The notes below the pieces were generated by a model. The model worked only from the letters and a program-made list of their open reading frames with translations. It made no database searches and was not told the DNA's origin. Of a stretch of DNA of 64,000 nucleotides, positions 44,556 through 53,287 are shown piece after piece. Both the position numbers and the translations under genes were made by a program. This stretch comes from Candidatus Merdisoma merdipullorum (GTDB lineage: Bacteria; Bacillota; Clostridia; Lachnospirales; Lachnospiraceae), in the NCBI GenBank assembly GCA_018715645.1, contig DVLE01000001.1, forward strand, positions 124,001 through 188,000, written 5' to 3'. How positions within the stretch are numbered: the stretch's first letter is position 1; each line of letters starts with the position of its first letter.

Positions 44556-46326
44556 CTGCCGTTCTCTCCTTTCTTCCAGGAAGCCGGATGACAGCCAGCG
44601 TACCCTTGTCCGGCTCGCTTTCAAAGCTCAGTCCATATCCTGTTCCATAAAACAGGCGAATCCGTTCATGCACATTCTGTACGCCGACGCCGTTGGATTT
44701 GGTATCGCGCACATGCTTTTCAAAAATGTGTTCCAGCGTTTCCCTGTCCATACCTTTGCCATCATCCCGAACCTGAAGGACAATATCTCCGTTTTCCCGG
44801 AATCCCTGGATTTTTATCAGGCCTTTTCCTTCTTTATACTTGATGCCATGGTAAATCGCGTTTTCCACAAGGGGCTGAAGCACCAGCTTTACAGTATCTT
44901 CCTGGAGAATGTCCGGCTCCGTCTCAATCTCATATTCCAGCTTATCTTTATAACGCATCTTCTGTATAGTCAGATATGCCTTCGTGTAATCGATTTCCTC
45001 TTCGATCGTCACCACCTCTCGCTCGTTGCTGATGCTCTTTCTCAGCAGCAAAGCCAGAGAAGACGTCATTTTAACGACCTCCTGGTTCTTTCCCCATTCC
45101 GCCATCCAGATGATAGAATCCAACGTGTTGTACAGAAAATGTGGATTGATCTGAGCCTGGAGAACCTTCAGCTCATATTTGCGCTTGGCTTTCTGCTCTT
45201 CCTCGCTCTGTTTCATCAGCTTCTGAATTTCTTCCGTCATCGTATTAAAATTGCGGCTCAGGCGGCCTATCTCATTATTGTCGCGAACCTCCAGGGCCAC
45301 ATGCGCAAAATTTCCTTTTTCCACCTCTTTCATGGAAAGCTCCAGCGCCTTGATAGGCTTCGTTATCTGATCGGAAATCAGAAACGCCAGAAACATGGCG
45401 ACTGCGAACAATACCATGGCCACAAGAACATAAGTAAGTCTGGCCTCGTCAGAGCCCTCCATCAGCTCTGGCACATAAGAAACACCCACCACACTCCAGC
45501 CTGTATTTTCTGAACGGGAAATCGTATAAAGCTTTCCGTCATCCGTCAGGAAGGAGGGCATTTCCGTGTTCATCACCTCAGAAATCAGTTCTTCCTTCAT
45601 ACCGCTGTAAATAAGCTGCTGCTGGGGATGATAGACGATTCCGCCGTTTTCATCCAGCACAAAGATATAGCCCCGCTCGCCAAGGCTGATACGTTCGCAC
45701 AGCTCGCTTATGGCGTTGTAGTTCAGATCTGCGAAAAACACTCCGTATATACCGGGACTCGCGCTGTTGGTAATGCTCCTGCTTAAAGTAACCACCCAGT
45801 CGTATTTACCGGCGATGGCATTCTGCACATGGGAAGTGGAGATCACAGCCTGATCTTCCGACTCCAGCGCCCTCTGATACCAGTCCAACCCGGTCACTTC
45901 CGTATAGGGATTCAGCGAATCTTCCCCGTCATTGATAAGGGAGGGCCGTCTGTCCGATAAAAGAGCGAGGTTTGTAATATCCTCACGAGTGTTGGAAACC
46001 GTTTGGAACAGGGCCAGAATGCGTTCCTGAAGCTCCTCAGAACGCTCCTCAGTCAGATTTTCCGTAAACAGATAATCCCTGACATCCGAATTATTCGTCA
46101 CGATGAAAGAGATATTTTCCATGTAGCTCATATAAGAATCTATATCATTATTTACCTGACCGATGAGCTGAGAGGTATACTCCGTAGAATTTTCCAGCAC
46201 CGTACCTTCCGTGTACTGCAGGGAAATAATAAAATAGGTGAGCAGGGCGAACACTACCAGCGCTCCAAACGACACAATAATGGAAGTTCGTATGCTGCGA
46301 AAGCGCGACAACAGAGTTTTTTTCAT
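44536..46326 (-). CDS. Sensor histidine kinase, YesM type
   Basis: This 596-residue membrane kinase has a first membrane segment at about 14-34 and an extracellular double-Cache-like sensor (about 40-290) with DWVVTLSRSI and YIFVLDENGGIVYHPQQQ. A second membrane segment follows near 295-312, then a HAMP domain, the LytS/YesM-type phosphoacceptor region LQAQINPHFLYNTLDSI and an ATPase domain with LQPLVENAIYHGIK and DDGKGM. It overlaps the response regulator gene by ATGA. It probably senses an extracellular sugar, perhaps through the binding protein encoded next to it, and controls the ABC importer. Confidence 0.93.
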   Translation of the reverse strand: MKKTLLSRFRSIRTSIIVSFGALVVFALLTYFIISLQYTEGTVLENSTEYTSQLIGQVNNDIDSYMSYMENISFIVTNNSDVRDYLFTENLTEERSEELQERILALFQTVSNTREDITNLALLSDRRPSLINDGEDSLNPYTEVTGLDWYQRALESEDQAVISTSHVQNAIAGKYDWVVTLSRSITNSASPGIYGVFFADLNYNAISELCERISLGERGYIFVLDENGGIVYHPQQQLIYSGMKEELISEVMNTEMPSFLTDDGKLYTISRSENTGWSVVGVSYVPELMEGSDEARLTYVLVAMVLFAVAMFLAFLISDQITKPIKALELSMKEVEKGNFAHVALEVRDNNEIGRLSRNFNTMTEEIQKLMKQSEEEQKAKRKYELKVLQAQINPHFLYNTLDSIIWMAEWGKNQEVVKMTSSLALLLRKSISNEREVVTIEEEIDYTKAYLTIQKMRYKDKLEYEIETEPDILQEDTVKLVLQPLVENAIYHGIKYKEGKGLIKIQGFRENGDIVLQVRDDGKGMDRETLEHIFEKHVRDTKSNGVGVQNVHERIRLFYGTGYGLSFESEPDKGTLAVIRLPGRKERTADEQTQN

Positions 46327-47939
46327 CTTCCCCGTTTCTCCTTTGCATACTCGGTAGGCGTTTTCCCGGTGGCCTTTTTAAAAGCAATACTGAAGTAATG
46401 GGGATCGGAAAAACCGACCTCCTCGGCTACCTCATAGGCCCGCTTCGATGTATTTTCCAGCAGACTCTTTGCTTTCTCCATTCTCTTCCTCGTCAGCGCC
46501 TCGATAAAAGTCTCCCCGGTATGCGCTTTAAACAGGGTGCTGAAATAGCTGGTACTCATGGCCAGATGACTGCAGACCGAATTCAGACTCACATCTGTAT
46601 TCATATAATTTTGATCAATATATTCCAACGCACGCATGGCCTGTTTCTTGCCATAGCTATCCCTTTGTTCATTCAAAAGCCGCGAAAGACTGCAGCAGAT
46701 GGAAATAACGTCTGTCGCCATATCGCGAAGACGCTCATAGGTATAAAGCCGGTTCATCAGTTCCCGTTCTTCCGTCAAAATCTGATTTTCCTGTTCTTCT
46801 TCCAGATCCGCCGAATTGACTACCGTGAGCAATAGGTTCTGCATATAAATAATCGCGCGGTTGCGGTTAATCCTGCCTTCCCGTATCACCTGAGCAAAGT
46901 CCCGAACCGCTTGCTCAATCTCTCCGGCATCGCCGGATTTGACGCACTGAAATACCCTGGCCGCCCAGTGGGCCACATCGATCGGTACGCTTTTTCTCAC
47001 ATCCAGAAGCCCGCAGCGAAGCACCTGGTTGCCTCCAAGCAGCCATTTCAAATCAAGAGCCGCCCGCGCCTTTTCATAAGACTGGTAAAGTTTGGAAGGC
47101 TGCGTGACAGCTTCTCCGACGCCCGCCGTTGTCTCGATCAGAAGCAGCTCCTGAATCGTGCCGCGGACAAGGGTAATGGAGTCTTCAGTATTCTTTTTCA
47201 GGTTCTCCGCCGTATCGCTGCAGAAAATCACAACCGTCTTTTCATCCATGTTCTGAAAAACGACGCCCTGACCTTTCTGTTCTATCAGCTCCTGGGTGAT
47301 ATTATAGATGGAAAAAAGGGCAAGCTCATCCCTTACGCCCTGATAGCGGTTAAGAAACGGTGAAAGATCGTCTCCCTCCACAATCGCCGTATTAAAAACA
47401 GAGCCGGAAAGAGAGATGTCCAGCTCTTTCATCCTCTCTTCCAGGTTCTCAGGATGCTCGTCTCCTCTCAAAAGGCTGTTCAGAAAGCGCCCCCGCAAAA
47501 TGGGACGGTTGCTTTGATAAGCTCCTTTCAGTTTCTTTAAAGTTGCGCTCTTTGCATGTGTTTCGTCCAGACTTTCCTTGGCTTTCTGCAGCACCTCCGT
47601 CAGCTCTGCCGGTGTCACAGGCTTCAGGATGTACTCCATAACCTGATACCGCACAGCTTGCTTTGCATACTCAAATTCGTCATAACCGCTGATGATCACT
47701 GTAAGGGTGTCCGGGCAATTCTCGTGGATATAGCGCGCCAGCTCGATTCCATCCACGTAAGGCATGCAGATGTCTGTGAGAACCAGATCCGGAGGCGTTC
47801 TGCGGATAACCTCCATAGCCTCCCTTCCGTTCTCACAGTCTGCAATCAATTCAAATCCCATTTCATCCCAGTGAATGTTTTCACGAATCGCTTCCCGAAT
47901 CAAAATTTCGTCATCCACCAACAATACCTTATATTTCAA
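46323..47939 (-). CDS. Response regulator, YesN type (receiver plus AraC HTH)
   Basis: This 538-residue regulator has an N-terminal receiver (YKVLLVDDE, phosphoacceptor Asp56 in DLVLTDICMP) and a long middle region seen in YesN-like proteins. It ends in an AraC HTH with VSLNSVCSHLAMSTSYFSTLFK and AYEVAEEVGFSDPHYFSIAFKKATGKTP. The start is a TTG preceded by GGGGGAGC. Together with the kinase it forms a cognate pair, and the downstream sugar-transport genes are the likely targets. Confidence 0.93.
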   Translation of the reverse strand: MKYKVLLVDDEILIREAIRENIHWDEMGFELIADCENGREAMEVIRRTPPDLVLTDICMPYVDGIELARYIHENCPDTLTVIISGYDEFEYAKQAVRYQVMEYILKPVTPAELTEVLQKAKESLDETHAKSATLKKLKGAYQSNRPILRGRFLNSLLRGDEHPENLEERMKELDISLSGSVFNTAIVEGDDLSPFLNRYQGVRDELALFSIYNITQELIEQKGQGVVFQNMDEKTVVIFCSDTAENLKKNTEDSITLVRGTIQELLLIETTAGVGEAVTQPSKLYQSYEKARAALDLKWLLGGNQVLRCGLLDVRKSVPIDVAHWAARVFQCVKSGDAGEIEQAVRDFAQVIREGRINRNRAIIYMQNLLLTVVNSADLEEEQENQILTEERELMNRLYTYERLRDMATDVISICCSLSRLLNEQRDSYGKKQAMRALEYIDQNYMNTDVSLNSVCSHLAMSTSYFSTLFKAHTGETFIEALTRKRMEKAKSLLENTSKRAYEVAEEVGFSDPHYFSIAFKKATGKTPTEYAKEKRGR

Positions 47940-48023
47940 ATAAAAGCTCCCCCAATACCGTCTCTTACACCGTTTTCCCAGATATTTTTTCCCGCCGCCA
48001 AGCAGGTATCTTCTCCCGCACTT

Positions 48024-48920
48024 TTAACCAAGCATGCTGTTCACCAGCTCTACAATCCTGTCAAAGAAGCGGGTAATAAAATTCCCCACCTGTTCCGTGT
48101 CAATATTCTCCAGATCAAGTCCCATACCCTTCAGCTTTTCATAAAGCTGCGACGCCTGCTGCGCCAGGGCATTTACGTCAAGATCAAGTTCGCTGATTCG
48201 ATGCATCAAATCGATCAAAGTGGCTACGTCCTCATCTGAAAGACTGATGTTGAACTCCGTCATAGCGTTCCGTATGATAGTCTCAATATCCGCGTCGCTG
48301 TCTACTCCCTGCTCGATGATCTGCTGCTTAATATAGGCGATCATATCAGAAGCTGTTTCCGAATTTCCCAGGATGTCTCCCAGCTCTCCCGTTACCACAA
48401 GCTCGTTTACCGCCGTCTCCAAAGCCTGCTCATCCACAGAATCTCCTGTCATCTGCGCATATGCCTTCACAGCTCCAATCAAAGCGGAGGTACCCGAAAT
48501 GTTGGACGGGGCAGCCACATATACGGCCGCATCCTCAAGTCCTGCCGTCAGAAGGGCATTCGTATACATATCGACGGTGCAGTAACTGATATTGTAGGTC
48601 GTCACATTCAGCCCCGCTCCCTCGTCCGCAGGGCGGATCAGCACTGAGGACAACGCCCGCGTTCCGATTACGCTGGAACTTAAGTAGGCGTCCAGATATT
48701 GATGTTCCTCCTGGTTTGTCACATAAATCACATCATAATCCGAAAGCTCGGCCTCGTTCACTCCGAGAAGACTCAAAACGGAAGCTCTCTGTTCCGCACT
48801 CAAATCAGAGCCAAGCGCCAGAATCGGCCTGTCTCCGGAAGCCGCTTCCGCCCCCATACCCAGACTCAGCGTCATCGTAAACGCCAGCAGCACTGCAATC
48901 CAATTTCTTATTTTCCGCAT
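48024..48920 (-). CDS. Secreted DUF1002-family protein
   Basis: This 298-residue protein has a signal peptide (WIAVLLAFTMTLSLGMGAEA) followed by a domain matching DUF1002 (YpuA-like): PILALGSDLSAEQRASVLSLLGV and SSVLIRPADEGAGLNVTTYN, ending in a helical tail. The function of this family is unknown. The start is set by AGGAGG 8 bases before the ATG, lying inside the end of the upstream hydrolase gene. The two are probably co-transcribed. Confidence 0.82.
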   Translation of the reverse strand: MRKIRNWIAVLLAFTMTLSLGMGAEAASGDRPILALGSDLSAEQRASVLSLLGVNEAELSDYDVIYVTNQEEHQYLDAYLSSSVIGTRALSSVLIRPADEGAGLNVTTYNISYCTVDMYTNALLTAGLEDAAVYVAAPSNISGTSALIGAVKAYAQMTGDSVDEQALETAVNELVVTGELGDILGNSETASDMIAYIKQQIIEQGVDSDADIETIIRNAMTEFNISLSDEDVATLIDLMHRISELDLDVNALAQQASQLYEKLKGMGLDLENIDTEQVGNFITRFFDRIVELVNSMLG

Positions 48921-48921
48921 T

Positions 48922-49884
48922 TCATTTTCCTCCTGTTCTGCGGCGCGGATCCGAGATCCGCACATAAAGCCAGGCGTACAGATCACGAAAAACCGTATCA
49001 CGGTCTGTTTCATTTAAAATCTCGTGCCTGTCATTCTCGTAGAGTATCCAGGTGACATCGTTCATGCCTGCGGCCTGAAACTGCTTTCTCACCTGCTCCA
49101 CGCCCTTTCCAAAGTTCCCTACCGGATCCTCCTCTCCCGACATAAAAAGAATCGGAAGATCCTTTGGCATACGCTCCATATTTTCTTTTTTTCCCGCTTC
49201 CGAGATACTTACAAACAGATTGTAGTAGCCATTTAAGGTAAACCGGAACGTACACCGCCCGTCGGCCAGATAAGCGTCTACTACTTTTCCATCTTTCGTA
49301 AGCCAGTCCTTATCGGTCCTTCCCGGCCGGAAATGTTTATTATACCCCCCAAAAGCCATATTGTCCACCATTTTACTTCTGTAGCGCCAGCCGCGCACCG
49401 CCGCCAACAGGCGGCAGAGCCTTTGTCCCAGATTTAAAAGCGCCTGAGGCTGCGTGCCTGTTCCCATAATGATGGCTCCGTCCAGTTCTTCTCCATACAT
49501 GCAAAGATACTGCCGCAAAAGAAATGAACCCATGCTGTGTCCGAGAATAAAATAAGGCACATCCGGCCACTGCCCCGCCGTCATTTCATGCAGTCTGCGC
49601 AGATCCCCCAGCACTACGGCGTTTCCATTGTTCTCACAGAAAAATCCATAGTCCTCCTTCGATACGACGGAGCCGCCGTGTCCCAGATGATCGTTCCCGA
49701 TCACCAGCAGGCCTCTTTCCGTCAAATAATCAGCTATATTTTCATAACGCTCTATAAACTCCACCATTCCATGAAAAATCTGCAGCACTCCGCAGATCTT
49801 TCCATTTTCCGGCCTCCACTCTACCGCATGAATCTTTGTCCGTCCATCGCCGGAATCAAATGTAAATTCCCGTTTTACCGACAT
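48922..49884 (-). CDS. Alpha/beta hydrolase, lysophospholipase/monoacylglycerol lipase type
   Basis: This is a 320-residue serine hydrolase. The nucleophile elbow GHSMGSF lies near residue 105. An oxyanion-type HG motif (LQIFHGMVEFIERY) lies near residue 37, the acid in LFMSGEEDPVG near residue 247, and the His in YENDRHEILNE near residue 292. The pattern is that of monoacylglycerol lipase-like serine aminopeptidase_S33 proteins. AAAGGAA precedes the chosen ATG. No signal peptide is present, so it is cytoplasmic. It is followed with no gap by the DUF1002 gene. Confidence 0.88.
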   Translation of the reverse strand: MSVKREFTFDSGDGRTKIHAVEWRPENGKICGVLQIFHGMVEFIERYENIADYLTERGLLVIGNDHLGHGGSVVSKEDYGFFCENNGNAVVLGDLRRLHEMTAGQWPDVPYFILGHSMGSFLLRQYLCMYGEELDGAIIMGTGTQPQALLNLGQRLCRLLAAVRGWRYRSKMVDNMAFGGYNKHFRPGRTDKDWLTKDGKVVDAYLADGRCTFRFTLNGYYNLFVSISEAGKKENMERMPKDLPILFMSGEEDPVGNFGKGVEQVRKQFQAAGMNDVTWILYENDRHEILNETDRDTVFRDLYAWLYVRISDPRRRTGGK

Positions 49885-49914
49885 TCGTGCAGTTCCTTTC
49901 TCTTTTGTAATGAT

Positions 49915-50034
49915 GACATTATACCATGTCCTGCGGACATGATAAATTAATGCACACGGTCCGGCTAGGAATCGCCTCCCTTTGGTCGGCGCCCGGACCG
50001 GCGCGGTATAATGTCCTGCGGACATTATACCATG
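49915..50034. repeat. Palindromic intergenic repeat element
   Basis: A 14-base direct repeat (GACATTATACCATG) flanks the segment, which contains CGGTCCGG / CCGGACCG and the perfect palindrome GGTATAATGTCC-TGC-GGACATTATACC at 50005-50031. The shared string GGCGCGGTATAAT recurs before a similar palindrome at 63.24 kb, which marks a dispersed element. Confidence 0.55.
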
Positions 50035-50050
50035 CAGGGGAAAAATACGA

Positions 50051-50078
50051 AAGGGGGAAGTCCTGGACCTCCCCCCTT
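50051..50078 (-). terminator. Terminator of the cytidylate-kinase-like gene
   Basis: On the minus strand GGGGGAGGTCC pairs with GGACTTCCCCC (one G-U pair) and a T-rich stretch follows, about 35 bases after the gene's stop. Confidence 0.6.
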
Positions 50079-50112
50079 CTTCTTTAGTTGTCGTTCACTG
50101 CCCCGGCCAGCC

Positions 50113-50742
50113 TTACCTGTGCCAGCCAAGCATATTGGCAGCAAAATCCTCAATGGCCTTTGCCGCCTGCTCGAATGTAAGCGCCGTTGTGTTTATGCAC
50201 AGATCGTAGTTGCGCATATTTTCCCATTCCTGTCCCGTGAAATAACGGTAATAATCACGGCGGTACTTATCCGTCTTGGAAATGAAACGATCCGCCTTTT
50301 TCCAGTCAATCTTCTGTCGGTTCATTTCCTTCTCAATACATTTTTCTCTGGATGCATAGATAAACACACGGACCAGATTCGGTTTATCGCGAAGCACATA
50401 GTCCGCTGCCCGTCCGATTACCACATAAGAAGACACATCCGCCAACTCCTGAAGCACTTTTGCCTGATAATTGAACAGGTTATTATTGGATGTAAAATCT
50501 TCTCTTTCAGGCGGAATCAGTCCCCCTGTATACACCTTCTGAGACACCCGGAACAAAAGGCTCTGCTTCTGATCCTCATCCGCTCTGGCAAAAAGCTCCT
50601 GGCTGATACCGCTGTCATCGGAGGCCAGTCTCAGCAGATTCCTGTCATACAGCTCCACACCCAGATTCTTCGCAAGAATTCTTCCAATGGAAGTGGCTCC
50701 GCTGCCGCTGGTTCTTGTTATCGCAATCACAAAATTCTCCAT
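50113..50742 (-). CDS. Cytidylate kinase-like family protein
   Basis: This 209-residue P-loop protein resembles the cytidylate-kinase-like group common in Clostridia. The loop is ITRTSGSGATSIGRILAKNL, and it has YVVIGRAADYVLRDKPNLVRVFIYA and a lid-type EKCIEKEMNRQKIDWKKADRF. It lacks the full CMP-binding architecture of Cmk, so its substrate is uncertain. GGGAGGT with 6-base spacing selects the ATG before ENFVIAI. Confidence 0.8.
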   Translation of the reverse strand: MENFVIAITRTSGSGATSIGRILAKNLGVELYDRNLLRLASDDSGISQELFARADEDQKQSLLFRVSQKVYTGGLIPPEREDFTSNNNLFNYQAKVLQELADVSSYVVIGRAADYVLRDKPNLVRVFIYASREKCIEKEMNRQKIDWKKADRFISKTDKYRRDYYRYFTGQEWENMRNYDLCINTTALTFEQAAKAIEDFAANMLGWHR

Positions 50743-50978
50743 ATGCGCACCTCCCATTTCGTTATCTTCTTCTGCTTTTATGATAAAATTTTTCCGGCCG
50801 TTTGTCAATTCCTCCCGGCTAATCCCGAAATTTTTTGTGCCGGAAATGAGCGCTCCCCATTAATTTAACTAAGATACAGCCAATCAAAACAGGACGCAAA
50901 ATTCGCCGCCAGAGGCGTATGTATTCCATTTTTTCTTCTACGGATGATTTGCCGGAAAACAACCCGATACCCGCCGGA

Positions 50979-51962
50979 TCAGTACCCGATCTCTTTCAAA
51001 ACCTGATCTACGGTCTTTGCCAAGCTCACGCTGAATTCCTCTGTCAGATACGGCCCCTCCTCCCCGCAGACGCAGCGGCCAAGCTGCTCTACCTCAAGGC
51101 AGTAATTGTTGGGAACCTCCACGGTTCTCACCTCATCCAGCCCCTCAAAGGTCCTGAGACGGTAAGAAAGTGTCCCCGGTGCGTTGAAGCCGAACTGGAC
51201 TGAGGTGATAGAGCCCTTGGAACCGTGAATCTGAAAACGATCCAGGGAAGAATTTTTCTCGGTTTCCAGCACCATCCCGCAGTCAAAATGCGCCTTGATT
51301 CCGCCCGGATATTCAAGGATACCTGTGGTAAAGGTGTCGATTCCTTCCTCTGAAAAGCTGCCGGCCGCACGAATCTTTTCGGGTTCTGTCCCGATCATGC
51401 GCTGAAGGAAGCTGAGCGCGTATACGCCCAGATCATAGGTGCAGCCGCCAAGGGTTTCTTTTCTCATGCGGATATTGCTAAGCTCATAGTCTGAGGTGAT
51501 CAGCGCCGCCTCCGCATAACGAAGCTCTCCGATCGCTCCCTCTTCGATCACTTTCCGGATTTCCCTGATATACGGACTGTGCTGATAGGCGAACGCTTCC
51601 ATAAGGCAGACATGGTTCTCCCTCGCCGCCTGGAACATCTCTCTCGCCTGCCCGGCGCTGGGGGCAAGCGGCTTTTCACACAGCACATGTTTTCCGCACC
51701 GGAGCGCTTTTATGGTCCATTCATAATGCATGGTGTTCGGAAGCGGAATGTATACCGCTTCAATCTCCGGATCTTCCAGCAGCTCCTCATAGCTTCCGTA
51801 TGCCCTTTCAAAGCCGTAGAGTTCTTTGAATCTCTCCGCCTTTTCCATGCTGCGCCCCGCGATCGCAGTCAGCTCACAGTTCTTCGCCAGCTTCATGCCT
51901 CTGGCCGTATCCCGCTCAAAGATGTACGCGGTCCCCAAAACGCCCCATTTGATTTTTTTCAT
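50979..51962 (-). CDS. Gfo/Idh/MocA family oxidoreductase
   Basis: This 327-residue NAD(P)-dependent sugar or inositol dehydrogenase-type protein has the Rossmann start KIKWGVLGTAYIFERDTARG (an atypical glycine motif), EAVYIPLPNTMHYEWTIKAL and the catalytic-region motif CEKPLAPSAGQA with Glu-Lys-Pro. The C-terminal half is the alpha/beta substrate domain. GAGGTGG precedes the ATG. It stands alone, so its substrate cannot be inferred. Confidence 0.88.
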   Translation of the reverse strand: MKKIKWGVLGTAYIFERDTARGMKLAKNCELTAIAGRSMEKAERFKELYGFERAYGSYEELLEDPEIEAVYIPLPNTMHYEWTIKALRCGKHVLCEKPLAPSAGQAREMFQAARENHVCLMEAFAYQHSPYIREIRKVIEEGAIGELRYAEAALITSDYELSNIRMRKETLGGCTYDLGVYALSFLQRMIGTEPEKIRAAGSFSEEGIDTFTTGILEYPGGIKAHFDCGMVLETEKNSSLDRFQIHGSKGSITSVQFGFNAPGTLSYRLRTFEGLDEVRTVEVPNNYCLEVEQLGRCVCGEEGPYLTEEFSVSLAKTVDQVLKEIGY

Positions 51963-52046
51963 TGTATCCACCTCTTTGCCCCTGACTGTCAGAAGCACCT
52001 TTCTTATTTATTTCCTTTTTTAGATTCTCTTTGAGACACCCTTTAT

Positions 52047-52571
52047 TCACCGAAGGTACTCAAGCAGCGGCAAGATATACTTTCTGTCGGTCCAGTCATG
52101 GATTTGCCCCGCGGCGGACAGCAGCTCCCGCATCCATGGCTCGCATGCGTCGCTGTCCTTTTTCGCAACGGCTTTCTGCAGCATCTTGCATAAGGTGCGA
52201 TCCTTCCAGCTCATCCTGCTTTCGTCCCATATACCTCTTCCGTAAAAAACAGGAATACCGCTTAACTCCCCTTTAAGATTGTGTGCCTTGATTTCCTCAA
52301 GAGCCTTCTGATCAAAGGGAGACGCTCCCACGCACAGAATCGCCGATTTCACATCCCTGATAACTTTACAGTTCTTTCTCAGAAAGCTTAGTCCGGCTAT
52401 TCCTCCCGCGTAGATTCCGCCTGCGAAAACAATCCAGCCGTAGGTATCCAGCGCAGCCTTCTTACCGTCTCTGACTTCACAAATATCACAATTCAGCTCT
52501 TTTTTCAATATATCCACGTATTTTTTTGTCCCGCCATATTTCGACTTATAGATAATCAGGCCTTTACTCAT
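52047..52571 (-). CDS. Flavodoxin-domain protein
   Basis: This 174-residue protein has a flavodoxin-like start GLIIYKSKYGGTKKYVDIL, where the FMN phosphate loop reads SKYGGTKK. YGWIVFAGGIYAGGIAGLSF and ILCVGASPFDQKALEE provide the later flavin loops. It resembles protoporphyrinogen-oxidase-like or flavodoxin_5 proteins. It overlaps the end of the marR gene by 8 bases and is therefore under its control; a redox or stress role is plausible. Confidence 0.82.
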   Translation of the reverse strand: MSKGLIIYKSKYGGTKKYVDILKKELNCDICEVRDGKKAALDTYGWIVFAGGIYAGGIAGLSFLRKNCKVIRDVKSAILCVGASPFDQKALEEIKAHNLKGELSGIPVFYGRGIWDESRMSWKDRTLCKMLQKAVAKKDSDACEPWMRELLSAAGQIHDWTDRKYILPLLEYLR

Positions 52572-53088
52572 AGCCAGCGCTCCTCTCCGCCGCATTCCCG
52601 GTCTTTTCCTCCGCAATCTTCGTTTTTAAATTCTCGATTCCGGAATATAACTTTGACAGCAGCAAAAACAACATTTCAATTTCTTCCTCTGTGTACACCT
52701 CAAAGAGATAATTCAATTCTTCCTGATACTGCGAAAACTGATTCTGAAAATATTCCTCTGCTTTTTCCGTAGGACTGACGCACATGGCCCGCGCGTCGCG
52801 GGAACTTGGCTGAACCGTAATAAAGCCCTTTTTCACCAAAGCATCCGCCAGTTTTTTTACATTTTGCCGCGAACAGCCCAGCATATCTCCCAATTTCGTA
52901 AAGGTCGGCTGCCCATCGTATTGCCTGACTATCGAAAGCAGCATAAACTGCTTTAAGGATACTTCCGGAATGTGATTGTCAAACAATGTCTGCAGCTTAT
53001 TTCCTGCAATGAATAACGTACTGAAAACCGCCTTTTTCTGATTTTCCGTGGTGCCGGAAAATCGTGTAATCAAATCATTCAGGTCCAT
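52564..53088 (-). CDS. MarR-family transcriptional regulator
   Basis: This 174-residue winged-helix protein has FTKLGDMLGCSRQNVKKLADAL as the recognition region and GFITVQPSSRDARAMCVSPTEKAEE as the wing, then a dimerisation helix. It is the first gene of a two-gene operon with the flavodoxin protein. Two near-identical palindromes overlap its promoter, a classic sign of autorepression. Sensing of oxidants or phenolic compounds is common in such pairs but not shown here. Confidence 0.92.
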   Translation of the reverse strand: MDLNDLITRFSGTTENQKKAVFSTLFIAGNKLQTLFDNHIPEVSLKQFMLLSIVRQYDGQPTFTKLGDMLGCSRQNVKKLADALVKKGFITVQPSSRDARAMCVSPTEKAEEYFQNQFSQYQEELNYLFEVYTEEEIEMLFLLLSKLYSGIENLKTKIAEEKTGNAAERSAGYE

Positions 53089-53119
53089 CTGAGAGCTTTC
53101 ATTCCTCCCTCCCGCAACA

Positions 53120-53165
53120 GCAACTTGTTGCTTTTTATTATAGCAACAAGTTGCGTATACGTCAA
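53120..53165 (-). promoter_or_regulatory. MarR promoter with twin operators
   Basis: On the minus strand TTGACG, a 17-base spacer and TATAAT form a strong promoter. GCAACTTGTTGC fills the spacer and GCAACAAGTTGC lies just after the -10. Each is a GCAAC-N2-GTTGC palindrome, centres 23 bp apart, so repressor dimers could cover the whole promoter. Confidence 0.8.
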
Positions 53166-53287
53166 TTCATCACGGCAGGAGGACAGAATTGACACTGCTT
53201 TCCGGCTCTGCTATTATCAACTTATGAATCGGCGTACCCATACGAACCGGTAACAGCCCGAAGAAAAAGGAAAGGACAGATCCAGCA

